Shown: one piece after another, positions 15,744-23,238 of the stretch
Layout of the letters: each line of letters opens with the position of its first letter
Position numbering within the stretch: the stretch's first letter is position 1
Origin: Phycisphaerae bacterium
Lineage (GTDB): Bacteria > Planctomycetota > Phycisphaerae > Sedimentisphaerales > SG8-4
Direction: 5' to 3'
Assembly: GCA_030613765.1 (NCBI GenBank)
Contig: JAUWLI010000007.1
Span: 1-23,238, forward strand
Length of the DNA: 23,238 bases
Made by a program: the position numbers and the translations under genes
The notes under the pieces: model-generated
What the model was told of the DNA's origin: nothing
Seen by the model: the letters and a program-made list of their open reading frames with translations, nothing else
Database searches by the model: none

Positions 15744-17726
15744 TCAATTCGACCTCGGCGACTTGATCTCCTTGATAAAGATGTTGCGGTATTCAATCGG
15801 ACAAGGATTCATCTCGCCGAGGTTATCGCCATCTACAAAGACATGCTTCTGAAGCCTGATAGGTGCCGGCTCCATGTTCATCATCCAGTCGTGAAACTCG
15901 AATTTGTCATAAAGAACCTCTCCGTCATACTCGGCTGAGAAGGTCCGACCTTTCATGGTCAGCTTGACCGTATGCCAGAGGCCGACTTCCGGATCAATAT
16001 GTCTGACATGAGGTTTCTCTTCCTCCTTGAGTCCCATTTTCTTCGCAACCTGTTTCGGTAGAAAGTAGTAACTTTCCAGCTGTCCCATTCCGCCCTTGGA
16101 CCTCAGGTTAAACTGCTCCATGTCTCCGAAGCCCGGGATTTCCGGAATCAGTCTGCGGAAGTTGATGCCGCTGTCCGAGATGGTCGGCATCCTGAAATCG
16201 AGCATTAATATGAAATCCCGGTAATGCTTCTTGGTGGCCAGACTGGCACCCCAATGCTTAATAAGCCCCGGCGACTTGAGTACACCGTCTTCAATGGACC
16301 AGTATTCTTTGACCAGGGGCGGTGTATGCCAGCCTGTGAGGTCCTTGCCGTTGAAGAGCGCTGTAAATCCCTCCGGCGGCACGTTCAATCCCGACGACTC
16401 GACCGACTCGATCTCTTTGATAAAGATGTTACGGTACTCGATCGGACAAGGATTCTTCTCGCCCGGTTTATCGCCGTCGGTGAAGCGATGCTTCTGAAAC
16501 CGTATGGCATTGAGTTTTGTGCTGAGTATTCCTTCCGGATATTCAAAGCGGTCAAGAATGACCTCACCATCAAGCTCTGCCGTCAGGTTCTTACCAACCA
16601 CGGTCAGCTTAACAGTGTGCCAGAGGCCGATTTCCGGATCAATATATTTGACGTGAGGAAGTTGTTCCTCAGTCAGTTTCATGTTCTCCGGCAGGAAATG
16701 GAAACTTTCCAACTGCCCCATGCCGCCTTTGGACCGGATGTTGAACTGTTCGGCGTCGCCAAACTTTCCAATCATCGCCGGAGCCAGATCCCGGAAGTGG
16801 ATCCCGCTATCGGATTTTGCCGGCATCCGGAAATCGGCCATCAGCACATAATCCCGATATTGTCTCTCAGTCACCAGGTCCGCACCCCATTCCTTGAGAA
16901 GACCGTGTGACTTGAGTACACCGTCCTCAATAGACCACATTTCTTTGACCTTGGGATGCACTCTCCAACCGGAGAAGTCCTTGCCGTTAAAGAGAGCAGT
17001 GAACCCTTCAGGCGGTACGTTCAGTTTTTTATCTTCGTCTGCCTTCCATTCCTTGATGCGTACGTTGCGAACTGCTATCGGGCCGTAATCGCCCTGTATG
17101 ATGATGGGTCCTTGCGGATACTGTTTGCGGTTCCAGTTCGGACCGCAGGCGTACGGCACCTCCACGTCTTCCTGGATCACCTTCCCGTTGTGCACAACCT
17201 TAACAAATCTGGCATGGGCCGTCTTTTTACCGGTTTTGTCGAACCTCGGCGACTGAAAGATAATATCCATCGTCTGCCACTGGCCCGGTGGTTTAGCGGC
17301 GTTGACCCTGGGGGGAGAGCCCTTATCGATGTGATGGTACGTAGGCTTGCTCTCGGCCCGAGGATATACCCCCCCGCAATGTCCCGCAGTCGGCTTCTTA
17401 ACTCCGTAGCTGTCGAGAATCTGGATTTCATAGTTGCCATGGAATATCACGCCCGAGTTCGAGCCTTTGGCCACCATGAATTCCACATGCAATTTAACGT
17501 CACGGTAATCGCGCCGCTTAGTGACGAGGCTGGGGCACTTGCCTTCTTTGCCGTTTATCAGAACACCATCGCCAGCCTTACCGACCAATCGTCTTATGTT
17601 ATCCGAGTTGAGCGCGGCATCTCCAGCTACGTCCCATTTGTCGCTATTATACCATGCACTGAAGTCGTTTTCTGCTCCAGCACTCAAAGCTGACATTAAT
17701 ATAATCGTAAATATAATCTTTCTCAT
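15744..17726 (-). CDS. Secreted protein with three DUF1080 (3-keto-disaccharide hydrolase-like) domains
   Basis: The protein has 660 residues from ATG at 17726, which has GAGAG 6 nt upstream; a GTG at 17732 is too close to it. A Sec signal peptide (residues 1 to about 20, ending SAGA) precedes three jelly-roll domains of the DUF1080 family, at about 23-229, 242-442 and 453-657 (numbered from the GTG). Domains 2 and 3 begin with the same linker (LNVPPEGFTALFNGKD) and share FRMP, DSGI, EQFN, SKGGMGQLES, GLWHTVKLT and PCPIEYRNIFIKEI, so they arose by internal duplication. Domain 1 is divergent (NSGVIFHGNYEIQILDS). Members of this family cleave 3-keto-glycosides after an oxidoreductase has oxidised the sugar. 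The gene lies 74 bp after a Gfo/Idh/MocA oxidoreductase on the same strand, matching that two-step route. Three domains in one chain is unusual; some may only bind sugar. Confidence 0.9.
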   Translation of the reverse strand: MRKIIFTIILMSALSAGAENDFSAWYNSDKWDVAGDAALNSDNIRRLVGKAGDGVLINGKEGKCPSLVTKRRDYRDVKLHVEFMVAKGSNSGVIFHGNYEIQILDSYGVKKPTAGHCGGVYPRAESKPTYHHIDKGSPPRVNAAKPPGQWQTMDIIFQSPRFDKTGKKTAHARFVKVVHNGKVIQEDVEVPYACGPNWNRKQYPQGPIIIQGDYGPIAVRNVRIKEWKADEDKKLNVPPEGFTALFNGKDFSGWRVHPKVKEMWSIEDGVLKSHGLLKEWGADLVTERQYRDYVLMADFRMPAKSDSGIHFRDLAPAMIGKFGDAEQFNIRSKGGMGQLESFHFLPENMKLTEEQLPHVKYIDPEIGLWHTVKLTVVGKNLTAELDGEVILDRFEYPEGILSTKLNAIRFQKHRFTDGDKPGEKNPCPIEYRNIFIKEIESVESSGLNVPPEGFTALFNGKDLTGWHTPPLVKEYWSIEDGVLKSPGLIKHWGASLATKKHYRDFILMLDFRMPTISDSGINFRRLIPEIPGFGDMEQFNLRSKGGMGQLESYYFLPKQVAKKMGLKEEEKPHVRHIDPEVGLWHTVKLTMKGRTFSAEYDGEVLYDKFEFHDWMMNMEPAPIRLQKHVFVDGDNLGEMNPCPIEYRNIFIKEIKSPRSN

Positions 17727-17800
17727 ATTCACTCTCTTTGTGTTAAAATCTAAACCTGAATTCCGGATTCCGTTCCGCCGTTCGAAAATCTTGCGAATAG

Positions 17801-19132
17801 CTATATTTCCCAGCCTTTGCGGTATTGGTCACGTCTGATGAATCGTTCCGCTTCCGGGTTGTTGGTGAACTTGAGGTTTTTCGAGTCCCAGGACAGTTTT
17901 TCGCCTGCACGATATGCGGCGATTCCGAGGATGACTGTCTCTGTGAGCGGACCTGCGTAGCTGAAGTTGGTGCCGGGCCTGAGTGGATCGTTGGTCTTGC
18001 ATGCCTCTATCCAATCGTCCACATGGGAAGGCTTGCGCGGCATCTTAGGTCGTCTTATGCCTTCATATTTGTCTTCCGGGAATAGCTTGAAATGGCCGTA
18101 GTCGGCTATCAGCATACCCTTGGAGCCTACGAAAAGTGTCGCTTCGGGCCAGTCCGGCATATTGTGCTCTTTCTGCAACGGTGGACGCTTACCGGCGTTG
18201 CCGTCGTACCATGTCAGATGAACAGGTGGCAGTTCGCCCCTGGCCGGAAAGGTCCATTTGCTGATCATCCAGCCCGGTGCGCTTTCCTTGTGGGCGGGTT
18301 TGGAGCTTTCCGCCTCTGCCGTAAGCGGGTATTTGAGATCAAGCGCCATGAACGGAAGGTCGATCATGTGGCAGCCCATATCACCGAGCCGACCGTTCCC
18401 GAAATCCCACCAATTGCGCCAGCCGTCCGGGTGGTAGGTGGGGTGGTAAGGGCGAACGGGGGCCGGGCCCAGCCAGAGGTCCCACTTAAGATGCTTCGGT
18501 ACAGGCGGATTATGCTTCGGACGATCGCCGGGGGGCCATGCCTTATCGCACCAGCAGTGGACTTCTTTGACCTGGCCTATGATTCCGTCCTTAATCATCT
18601 TTGCTACGCTGCGATAGTTGTAGCCGGTATGCGCGCTGTTTCCCATCTGAGTAGCCACTCCTGTTTCTTTTGCTACTCTGGTTGCCAGCCGGACTTCAGC
18701 GATGTTCTGGCCGAGTGGCTTCTCGCAGTAGACGTGTTTACCCATCCTCATTGCCATGACGCTGGCGGGGATATGCACGTGATCGGGCGTAGCGACTACA
18801 ACCGCATCAATGTTCTCCTCTTCCTTATCGAGCATCCTGCGGTAATCGCTGTATTTCTTTGCCTCGGAAAACATTTTAAAAGCAGCGGCTGCGTGTTTCG
18901 TGTCAACGTCGCAAATAGCGACAATGTTCTCGCTCATGACGTTCCTGACGTCATCGAACCCTTTGCCGCCCACACCGATACAGACGACGTTTAGTTTCTC
19001 GTTGGCACCATAGCCAAACGCAATGCTGCTGTCGCTAAGCGCAAGCAAGCCCGCCCCTCCAACCGCCGCAACGCCCGTCTTAAGGAAGTCCCGTCGGTTA
19101 ACATTCCTATATAGTCGTGTCGTAGAACTCAT
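17801..19132 (-). CDS. Tat-exported Gfo/Idh/MocA family oxidoreductase
   Basis: This 443-residue protein has a twin-arginine signal (NRRDFLKTG, residues 12-20, then a hydrophobic stretch), so it is exported folded, probably with bound NAD(P). The Rossmann motif is GVGGKG at 53-58. The family motif EKP (137-139, in YCEKPLGQ) contains the catalytic-region Lys, and ATPDHVH (114-120) is typical. The C-terminal half is the alpha/beta substrate domain. Members oxidise or reduce sugar hydroxyls, and the exported planctomycete group is often linked to 3-keto sugar chemistry. The frame continues 64 codons upstream to 19324, but AAGGAG lies 7 nt before the ATG at 19132 and the Tat motif follows it, so 19132 is the start. 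It heads the unit with the triple-DUF1080 gene. Its leader and signal region are duplicated at the sulfatase. Confidence 0.93.
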   Translation of the reverse strand: MSSTTRLYRNVNRRDFLKTGVAAVGGAGLLALSDSSIAFGYGANEKLNVVCIGVGGKGFDDVRNVMSENIVAICDVDTKHAAAAFKMFSEAKKYSDYRRMLDKEEENIDAVVVATPDHVHIPASVMAMRMGKHVYCEKPLGQNIAEVRLATRVAKETGVATQMGNSAHTGYNYRSVAKMIKDGIIGQVKEVHCWCDKAWPPGDRPKHNPPVPKHLKWDLWLGPAPVRPYHPTYHPDGWRNWWDFGNGRLGDMGCHMIDLPFMALDLKYPLTAEAESSKPAHKESAPGWMISKWTFPARGELPPVHLTWYDGNAGKRPPLQKEHNMPDWPEATLFVGSKGMLIADYGHFKLFPEDKYEGIRRPKMPRKPSHVDDWIEACKTNDPLRPGTNFSYAGPLTETVILGIAAYRAGEKLSWDSKNLKFTNNPEAERFIRRDQYRKGWEI

Positions 19133-19342
19133 GATTTCTCCTTGTGAACTTCCGACTCCGTGTTGGCGGAGACGTTCAGCGGTTCTGGCTCTGCCTGCTA
19201 CAGCTCGGCCGGTATCAATTCGACGCTGCTGAGGCTCAGTCCTGCGTCCACGTTGACCGTACAGCACCAACAGTTCTATGATAGCACATAAACCATTGTT
19301 AGGGCAGGGAAAACTGCAAGGCATGCCTCAAAGCAGAGGTCA
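19062..19342 (-). repeat. Duplicated leader plus Tat-signal cassette, copy 1
   Basis: About 280 bp covering the leader (19133-19342) and the first 20 or so codons of the oxidoreductase are closely similar to 22932-23211 at the sulfatase. Long identical runs, such as the stretch around GGTATCAATTCGACGCTGCTG, extend far upstream of both start codons. The leader contains the short open reading TVNVDAGLSLSSVELIPAE ending at TAG, which could be the tail of a lost upstream gene. Confidence 0.8.
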
Positions 19343-19360
19343 TTGAATCCTCTATGAAGC

Positions 19361-19410
19361 CACAAAAATGCGGGCCAGATCACAAAATTCCGTGTTACCT
19401 GCACAAAAAT
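19361..19410 (+). repeat. Three helically phased CACAAAA repeats
   Basis: CACAAAAATG (19361), CACAAAATTC (19381) and CACAAAAATG (19402) start 20 and 21 bp apart, two helical turns. They lie just outside the duplicated leader, between the divergent oxidoreductase genes, and could bind a regulator cooperatively. Phased A-tracts would also bend the DNA. Confidence 0.35.
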
Positions 19411-19552
19411 GCCCTCTCGGTACGTGTTCCATGCAGATCTCGGGCCGTTCCACGTTGATCCTTCGATTTCTCTCATGGTGGTGATATCGCTTCAAGAGAA
19501 TCATTGGGGGCCGACTGAGATCCAGGAATGACGAATTTCAGGAAAAAAGGCC

Positions 19553-19581
19553 TTGACACCTCTGTCACTTTTTAGTAGGAT
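19553..19581 (+). promoter_or_regulatory. Promoter of the plus-strand oxidoreductase gene
   Basis: A perfect TTGACA (19553-19558), a 17-bp spacer and TAGGAT (19576-19581, four of six consensus bases) form the best sigma-70-type promoter in the window. Transcription would start near 19588. Confidence 0.6.
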
Positions 19582-19590
19582 GTTTGAAAT

Positions 19591-19611
19591 AGATAGGCTA
19601 GTATCCTATCT
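19591..19611. promoter_or_regulatory. Palindromic operator candidate overlapping the transcription start
   Basis: AGATAGG (19591-19597) and CCTATCT (19605-19611) are perfect 7-bp inverted arms around a 7-bp spacer, directly after the predicted start of transcription. A dimeric repressor bound here would block the promoter. The regulator is not in the window. Confidence 0.45.
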
Positions 19612-19765
19612 GATTTGTGAAATGGGTTACCACAGAGGACGTTGCATTTTTTGTTTGAATCATGCGTCAACGCTGCGCAAGGTTGTCTTTGTGGCAACAA
19701 CCAGTCGGATACGATTAGAATAAGGGCCGATTTTTTCATTCATTAAAAGTTAAGGAGTAAAGCTC

Positions 19766-21139
19766 ATGTCGAACATTACACGCCGTCAGTTTATCAAACG
19801 CACCGCTGCCGTTGCAGCCACGTGCTCTATTGGTTTCCCGAGCCTAATCCGGGCCCAGGGACTCAACGAAAAACTCCAGGTGGGATTTATCGCAGCGGGC
19901 GGACAGGCTGGATCCCATACGGGCCAATCCCATGGGGCAGGCCTTCAGTGTGTCGCCTTCGCCGAGGTCGACAAATCCCGGTGGAACGGTGTCCACGGCA
20001 AGAAAGGCTGGGAGAACGCGGCCGGGTATACGGATTGGCGGAAAGTGTTCGAAAAGCACGGCAAGGATCTCGATGTCGTTTTCGTGGCGACTCCGGATCA
20101 CAGCCATTTTGCCCCGTCGATGACCGCCGTTTCCATGGGCATTCACTGCTACACCGAGAAGCCGCTGACCTGGTCGGTTCGCGAGGCGCAGCTGCTGGCA
20201 GCAGCCTACGCAAAGAATCCCAAGGTCGTAACCCAGATGGGTAACCAGGGCCACGGGGGTGATGGATGGCGGCGTGCGTACGAATACGTTAAGGCCGGCG
20301 CGGTCGGTGAGATCAAGGAATTTCACACCTGGACGAATCGCCCAGTCTGGCCTCAGGGCGGCGACCGTCCGGCCGGATCAGATCCGGTCCCCGAAACACT
20401 GGACTGGGACGCATGGATCGGCCCGGCCAAGATGCGTCCTTACAAGAAGGGAGTCTACCATTCGTTCAACTGGCGGGGCTTTGTCGATTTTGGCTCTGGG
20501 GCACTGGGCGATATGGCCTGTCATACCACCGACGGAATCTACGCGATCATGGAACCAGGCTACGCTGCCACCGCCGAGCCGATCGTCATGACCGGACCCG
20601 TCAAGGATCAATGGCCGGCTGGGATGGTGGTCAAATGCACCTATCGCGCTAAAGGTGGCCGGCCCGGGTTCACCACCTACTGGTACGAGGGCAATGATAA
20701 AGACGGAAAGCCTATCATGCCGGAGAATCCTGAGGAACTCAAGGTCGACGGGCGCAAACTGCCGAGAACCGGAAATCTGGTCATCGGCACCAAGGGGAAA
20801 ATGCTGGTAAATGGTGATTACTGGAACAGTGCGATACTGATCCCGGATGCGAGGCGCAAAGAGTTCGGCCGCCCCAAACAACTGCTCGAACGCTCTCCCG
20901 GACATCACAAGGAGTTCTTCATGGCCTGTAAGGGCGAGAAGCCGCGCAAGTTCAGTCAGTCCAACTTCAGCTACTCCGGTCCCATGACCGCAAACATCCA
21001 GCTCGGCAACCTCTGCGCCCGCGCTGGAAAGAAGCTCGTGCTGAACGAAGCCGGCAAAATCACAAGCGACCCGAAGATCAACGACTTGGCCTGGCGCGAG
21101 CCCCGCAATGATTGGGGACCGCTGGAGATGAAGGTATAA
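19766..21139 (+). CDS. Tat-exported Gfo/Idh/MocA family oxidoreductase
   Basis: This 457-residue protein has a twin-arginine signal at the very N-terminus (TRRQFIKRT, residues 5-13), followed by a hydrophobic stretch to about residue 30. The nucleotide-binding strand is LQVGFIAAGGQAGSH (37-51), ATPDHSH is at 108-114 and the family motif EKP at 131-133 (TEKPLTW). The C-terminal substrate domain carries GALGDMACHTTDG and FSYSGPM. It is related to but clearly distinct from the oxidoreductase at 17801-19132 and is transcribed divergently from it. The start is supported by AAGGAG about 9 nt upstream. It probably oxidises a sugar or glycoside outside the cytoplasm; cofactor retention is inferred from the Tat route. 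It is monocistronic: the next gene is convergent. It is GC-rich, with ordinary host-like codon use. Confidence 0.93.
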   Translation: MSNITRRQFIKRTAAVAATCSIGFPSLIRAQGLNEKLQVGFIAAGGQAGSHTGQSHGAGLQCVAFAEVDKSRWNGVHGKKGWENAAGYTDWRKVFEKHGKDLDVVFVATPDHSHFAPSMTAVSMGIHCYTEKPLTWSVREAQLLAAAYAKNPKVVTQMGNQGHGGDGWRRAYEYVKAGAVGEIKEFHTWTNRPVWPQGGDRPAGSDPVPETLDWDAWIGPAKMRPYKKGVYHSFNWRGFVDFGSGALGDMACHTTDGIYAIMEPGYAATAEPIVMTGPVKDQWPAGMVVKCTYRAKGGRPGFTTYWYEGNDKDGKPIMPENPEELKVDGRKLPRTGNLVIGTKGKMLVNGDYWNSAILIPDARRKEFGRPKQLLERSPGHHKEFFMACKGEKPRKFSQSNFSYSGPMTANIQLGNLCARAGKKLVLNEAGKITSDPKINDLAWREPRNDWGPLEMKV

Positions 21140-21251
21140 GTGAATCGCGAAACATAGAGCCTTCTGCTGGTTCTTGCGCTGTTTTCGGCGAATCATGGCA
21201 ATCTTGACCCGGGGTCACTGGCATCGACTATTGCTTCCCGTGCGGTGGTCC

Positions 21252-21291
21252 GTCTTGAGTAACGTCGGATTTCCTCCGCCCTACTCAAGAC
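21252..21291. repeat. Forty-bp perfect inverted repeat between convergent genes
   Basis: GTCTTGAGTA (21252-21261) and TACTCAAGAC (21282-21291) are perfect 10-bp arms. The 20-nt middle has an inner CGGA/TCCG pairing. It lies between the stops at 21139 and 21370 and could act as a bidirectional terminator, though no T-run follows on either strand, or be a REP/MITE-like element. Confidence 0.55.
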
Positions 21292-21369
21292 AAGCAGAGT
21301 GAATATGAAATACTTTCATGAAGACTCGTGCAAAGAACGGGGGCAGATGACTTTTTGCACCCTACGGGA

Positions 21370-23001
21370 TTAATCCAGATGCCAGTCATGGGCGTCGGCC
21401 ATAACACTGGCATTGATTTCGAGCAACTTCTTCTTGAGCCTGGTAAGGACGTCCGGCAGTTGGGTCGATAGATCGTTCTTCTGCTGAGGATCCATGGAGA
21501 GGTCAAACAACTGAAACCGGCGATAAGAGCCTGACTTGATTGACGGAATCCAACTTTCCTGAAACATGTTCAAGCGGATATATTGACCACGGAGTTTGTC
21601 CGCTTCTTTGTCTTTGAATCCCTCAAACATTTGTTCTTGCAAAGTACTGCCGCGAATCTCTTCTTCAAGGGTGCCATTCTTTCGAAGCGTTTCTTCGATT
21701 TGCTTCATCAGGGCAACCATTGTCTCTTTGTCCTTCGGAAACGCGTAGCCGCGATCCGCCACCAGCGAATAGTTGCCGTCCCGGATCGCCACGGCGGGGC
21801 CTGCTGACGGCAGGAGCCAGAAGAGCGGCTGGTGGCGAGTGAATTTGCCTGCGCGACCAATCAGCAGCGGTGAGAGATCGGAACCGTCGAGGTGAACACC
21901 TTCAGGTTTGTCGATTTCGATCAGGCCACAAACCGTCGGCAGCAGGTCGACCAATCCGGCCGGTTCGTGTTCAATGTGACCTTTCGCAATCGTGCCCGGC
22001 CAATAGAAGATCCCCGGAACTCGAAGGCCGCCTTCAAAATTGGATCCCTTTTTGCCGCGCAACGCGCCGATGCGATCGGCCCGATAGCTGCCGTTGTCCG
22101 ATGAATAAACGATCAGCGTATTCTCCGGCGAATCTATTTCTTCCAGTTTCTTAAGCAGCCGCGAGATGGCTCGGTCCGTATTTTCGATTGTCCCGGAATA
22201 GATCGCTGCGGGATCATTTAGGTCCCCGTACTGCGAAACGATCTGGTCCGGCGCCGCGATGGGGGCATGGGGCTCGTGAAACCAGATGTTCAGAAAGAAC
22301 GGTTTGTCGGGGTTACGCTCTTCATCCAGCCATGAGATAGCTTCGTCAACAACAATCCGGCACGCGTAGCCTTCGATTTTGCCAACCGGTTTCCCGTTCC
22401 GAATGAAATTCACTGGATTCTTGTGACTTGGCGAAGCGTTATTACCCGTTGCAAACCAGTAGTCAAACCCATGCTGACTCGGCGCGGGCTTGTTTCTTTG
22501 GCTTGTTGGCAAACCCAGATGCCATTTACCGAAATGCGCAGTCGCATATCCCTGACCCTTCAGAATCTCAGCCAGCGTGACCTCTCGTTCCAGAAGATGC
22601 GAGTTCTGGTGGTGGTCCGAAATCCAACTATATACGCCCGTGCGGATATGATGTCTTCCCGTCAGCAGTGTCGCCCGCGAAGGCGAACATACGGCGCATC
22701 CCGAGTAGAAATCCGTAAAGCGCACGCCTTTCGCGGCCAGAGCGTCGAGCGCCAGCGTCTTCACCGGACCTCCGTAGCAGCCAATGTCCTGAAAACCCAG
22801 GTCATCCGCCAACAGGACCACCACATTCGGGCGTTCGTCGCAGACGACGGTGATGTTCAGTTTCTCGTTGGGCGACTTTGACTTGGCCAAAGCCGATACG
22901 GGAAACGCGCCGGCCGCAACGATACCGGAGCACGCCGCAACACCCGCCTTAAGGAAATTCCGTCGGTTAACATTCCTATCCAGTCGTGTCTTAGAACTCA
23001 T
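21370..23001 (-). CDS. Tat-exported S1-family sulfatase (formylglycine type) with chimeric N-terminus
   Basis: The 543-residue protein contains the formylglycine motif C-S-P-S-R at 105-109 (GCAVCSPSRATLLTGR), so Cys105 should be matured by a formylglycine-generating enzyme. Calcium ligands are Asp66-Asp67 (LLADDLG) and Asp302-Asn303 (SSDNGS), and the sulfate-binding Lys/His are in FGKWHLG (157-163). It removes sulfate esters from a carbohydrate, outside the cytoplasm. The Tat signal is NRRNFLKAG (12-20). The sulfatase fold begins at RPNVVVLLADD (57-67). The residues just before it (NEKLNITVVC, 45-54) match the first Gfo/Idh/MocA strand of the neighbour gene (NEKLNVVCIG), so the 5' end looks transplanted. 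AAGGA about 6 nt before the ATG supports the start. The exact substrate is unknown. Confidence 0.93.
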   Translation of the reverse strand: MSSKTRLDRNVNRRNFLKAGVAACSGIVAAGAFPVSALAKSKSPNEKLNITVVCDERPNVVVLLADDLGFQDIGCYGGPVKTLALDALAAKGVRFTDFYSGCAVCSPSRATLLTGRHHIRTGVYSWISDHHQNSHLLEREVTLAEILKGQGYATAHFGKWHLGLPTSQRNKPAPSQHGFDYWFATGNNASPSHKNPVNFIRNGKPVGKIEGYACRIVVDEAISWLDEERNPDKPFFLNIWFHEPHAPIAAPDQIVSQYGDLNDPAAIYSGTIENTDRAISRLLKKLEEIDSPENTLIVYSSDNGSYRADRIGALRGKKGSNFEGGLRVPGIFYWPGTIAKGHIEHEPAGLVDLLPTVCGLIEIDKPEGVHLDGSDLSPLLIGRAGKFTRHQPLFWLLPSAGPAVAIRDGNYSLVADRGYAFPKDKETMVALMKQIEETLRKNGTLEEEIRGSTLQEQMFEGFKDKEADKLRGQYIRLNMFQESWIPSIKSGSYRRFQLFDLSMDPQQKNDLSTQLPDVLTRLKKKLLEINASVMADAHDWHLD

Positions 23002-23211
23002 GATCTATCCTTATGAATTGCCGACTCTGTTTTGGCGGAGAGATCTAACGGCTCTGGCTCTGCCTGCTACGACTCAGCCGGTATCAATTCGACGCTGCTG
23101 ATGCTCAGTCCTGCGTTTACGTTGACCGTGCGGCACCAACAGTTCTATGATAACGCATAGACCATTTTAGGGACAGGAAAAACTGCAAGGCGTGCCTCAA
23201 AGCAGAGGTCA
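22932..23211 (-). repeat. Duplicated leader plus Tat-signal cassette, copy 2
   Basis: This is the counterpart of 19062-19342, covering the upstream leader and first codons of the sulfatase. Similarity stops abruptly after GCAGAGGTCA at 23211. On the coding side it fades beyond the Tat n-region, with a second matching patch at 22847-22868 coding NEKLN. Confidence 0.8.
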
Positions 23212-23238
23212 GCCGAATGCATATGTCGCTTGAGAAAG

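Larger units (their letters stand above)
19411..19765. other. Regulatory intergenic region between divergent oxidoreductase genes
   Basis: This region contains no gene. The plus-strand promoter (19553-19581), the palindrome (19591-19611) and a weak hairpin (GGTTGT 19681-19686 with ACAACC 19697-19702) lie here. The ribosome site AAGGAG precedes the ATG at 19766 by about 9 nt. The implied leader is near 180 nt, long enough to hold additional control. Confidence 0.5.

Noticed and set aside
15722..15766. Reading VELIPPAKDESE after the DUF1080 gene as a third copy of the leader tail
   Set aside because: The match to the SVELIPAE tail is only a few residues and the DNA overlaps the end of the DUF1080 gene in another frame; chance is possible.
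15344..15766. Plus-strand open frame of 140 codons
   Set aside because: It is antisense to the GH28 remnant with its recognisable signal peptide and beta-helix segment.
19133..19324. 64-codon extension of the oxidoreductase
   Set aside because: Arg-rich composition, no ribosome site, while AAGGAG and the Tat motif define the start at 19132.
1..23238. CRISPR array, toxin-antitoxin pair or phage structural genes
   Set aside because: No regularly spaced 25-40 bp repeats with unique spacers, no small coupled gene pair with known motifs, and no phage structural or replication gene were seen.

Overview
The window looks like a piece of a Planctomycetota chromosome, possibly of the Phycisphaerae/Sedimentisphaerales kind. 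This is inferred from family content: a planctomycete-style serine/threonine kinase fused to TPR, propeller and LamG domains, and a cluster of Tat-exported Gfo/Idh/MocA oxidoreductases, DUF1080 (3-keto-disaccharide hydrolase-like) domains and an S1-type sulfatase. No 16S or other marker gene is present, so the assignment rests on content only.

The window splits into two parts at about position 15,300. The left part (1 to about 15,250) looks like an accessory island. It holds a minus-strand run of glycosyltransferase-like genes (<1-3727, the first one cut by the window edge), a plus-strand tandem pair of GT2 enzymes (4059-5766), a 1,500-residue receptor-like kinase (6260-10861), a cobalamin-binding radical SAM protein (10990-12402) and a DUF6625-type glycosyltransferase (12557-13408). 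A short stretch resembling a group II intron remnant follows (13409-13732), then a complete tyrosine recombinase (13733-14731). Several of these genes are AT-rich. The recombinase is followed by about 500 bp with two families of short direct repeats and a hairpin, and then by the 3' half of a tRNA-Asp(GTC)-like gene (15257-15304) with its own strong terminator (15311-15350). This is the layout expected where an island entered the 3' end of a tRNA gene and left a partial copy at the integrase-side junction. The intact tRNA at the other end is not in the window.

The right part (15,350-23,238) is more GC-rich and devoted to exported carbohydrate metabolism. A minus-strand unit runs Gfo/Idh/MocA oxidoreductase, triple-DUF1080 protein, then a broken GH28 (polygalacturonase-like) remnant. 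A divergent plus-strand gene (19766-21139) encodes a second Tat-exported oxidoreductase behind a good promoter and a palindromic operator candidate. A minus-strand sulfatase (21370-23001) closes the window. The 5' leader and Tat-signal coding region of the sulfatase are a copy of those of the oxidoreductase at 17801-19132. The sulfatase even keeps the first residues of a Gfo/Idh/MocA fold before its own domain starts, so it looks like a chimeric gene.

Working together, the right-hand proteins could desulfate and oxidise/hydrolyse sugars outside the cytoplasm, as in known polysaccharide-utilisation loci of this phylum. The left-hand genes are more consistent with making or varying a surface glycan. 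The transmembrane kinase, whose outer part ends in a LamG domain, is a candidate sensor. These functional links are inference.
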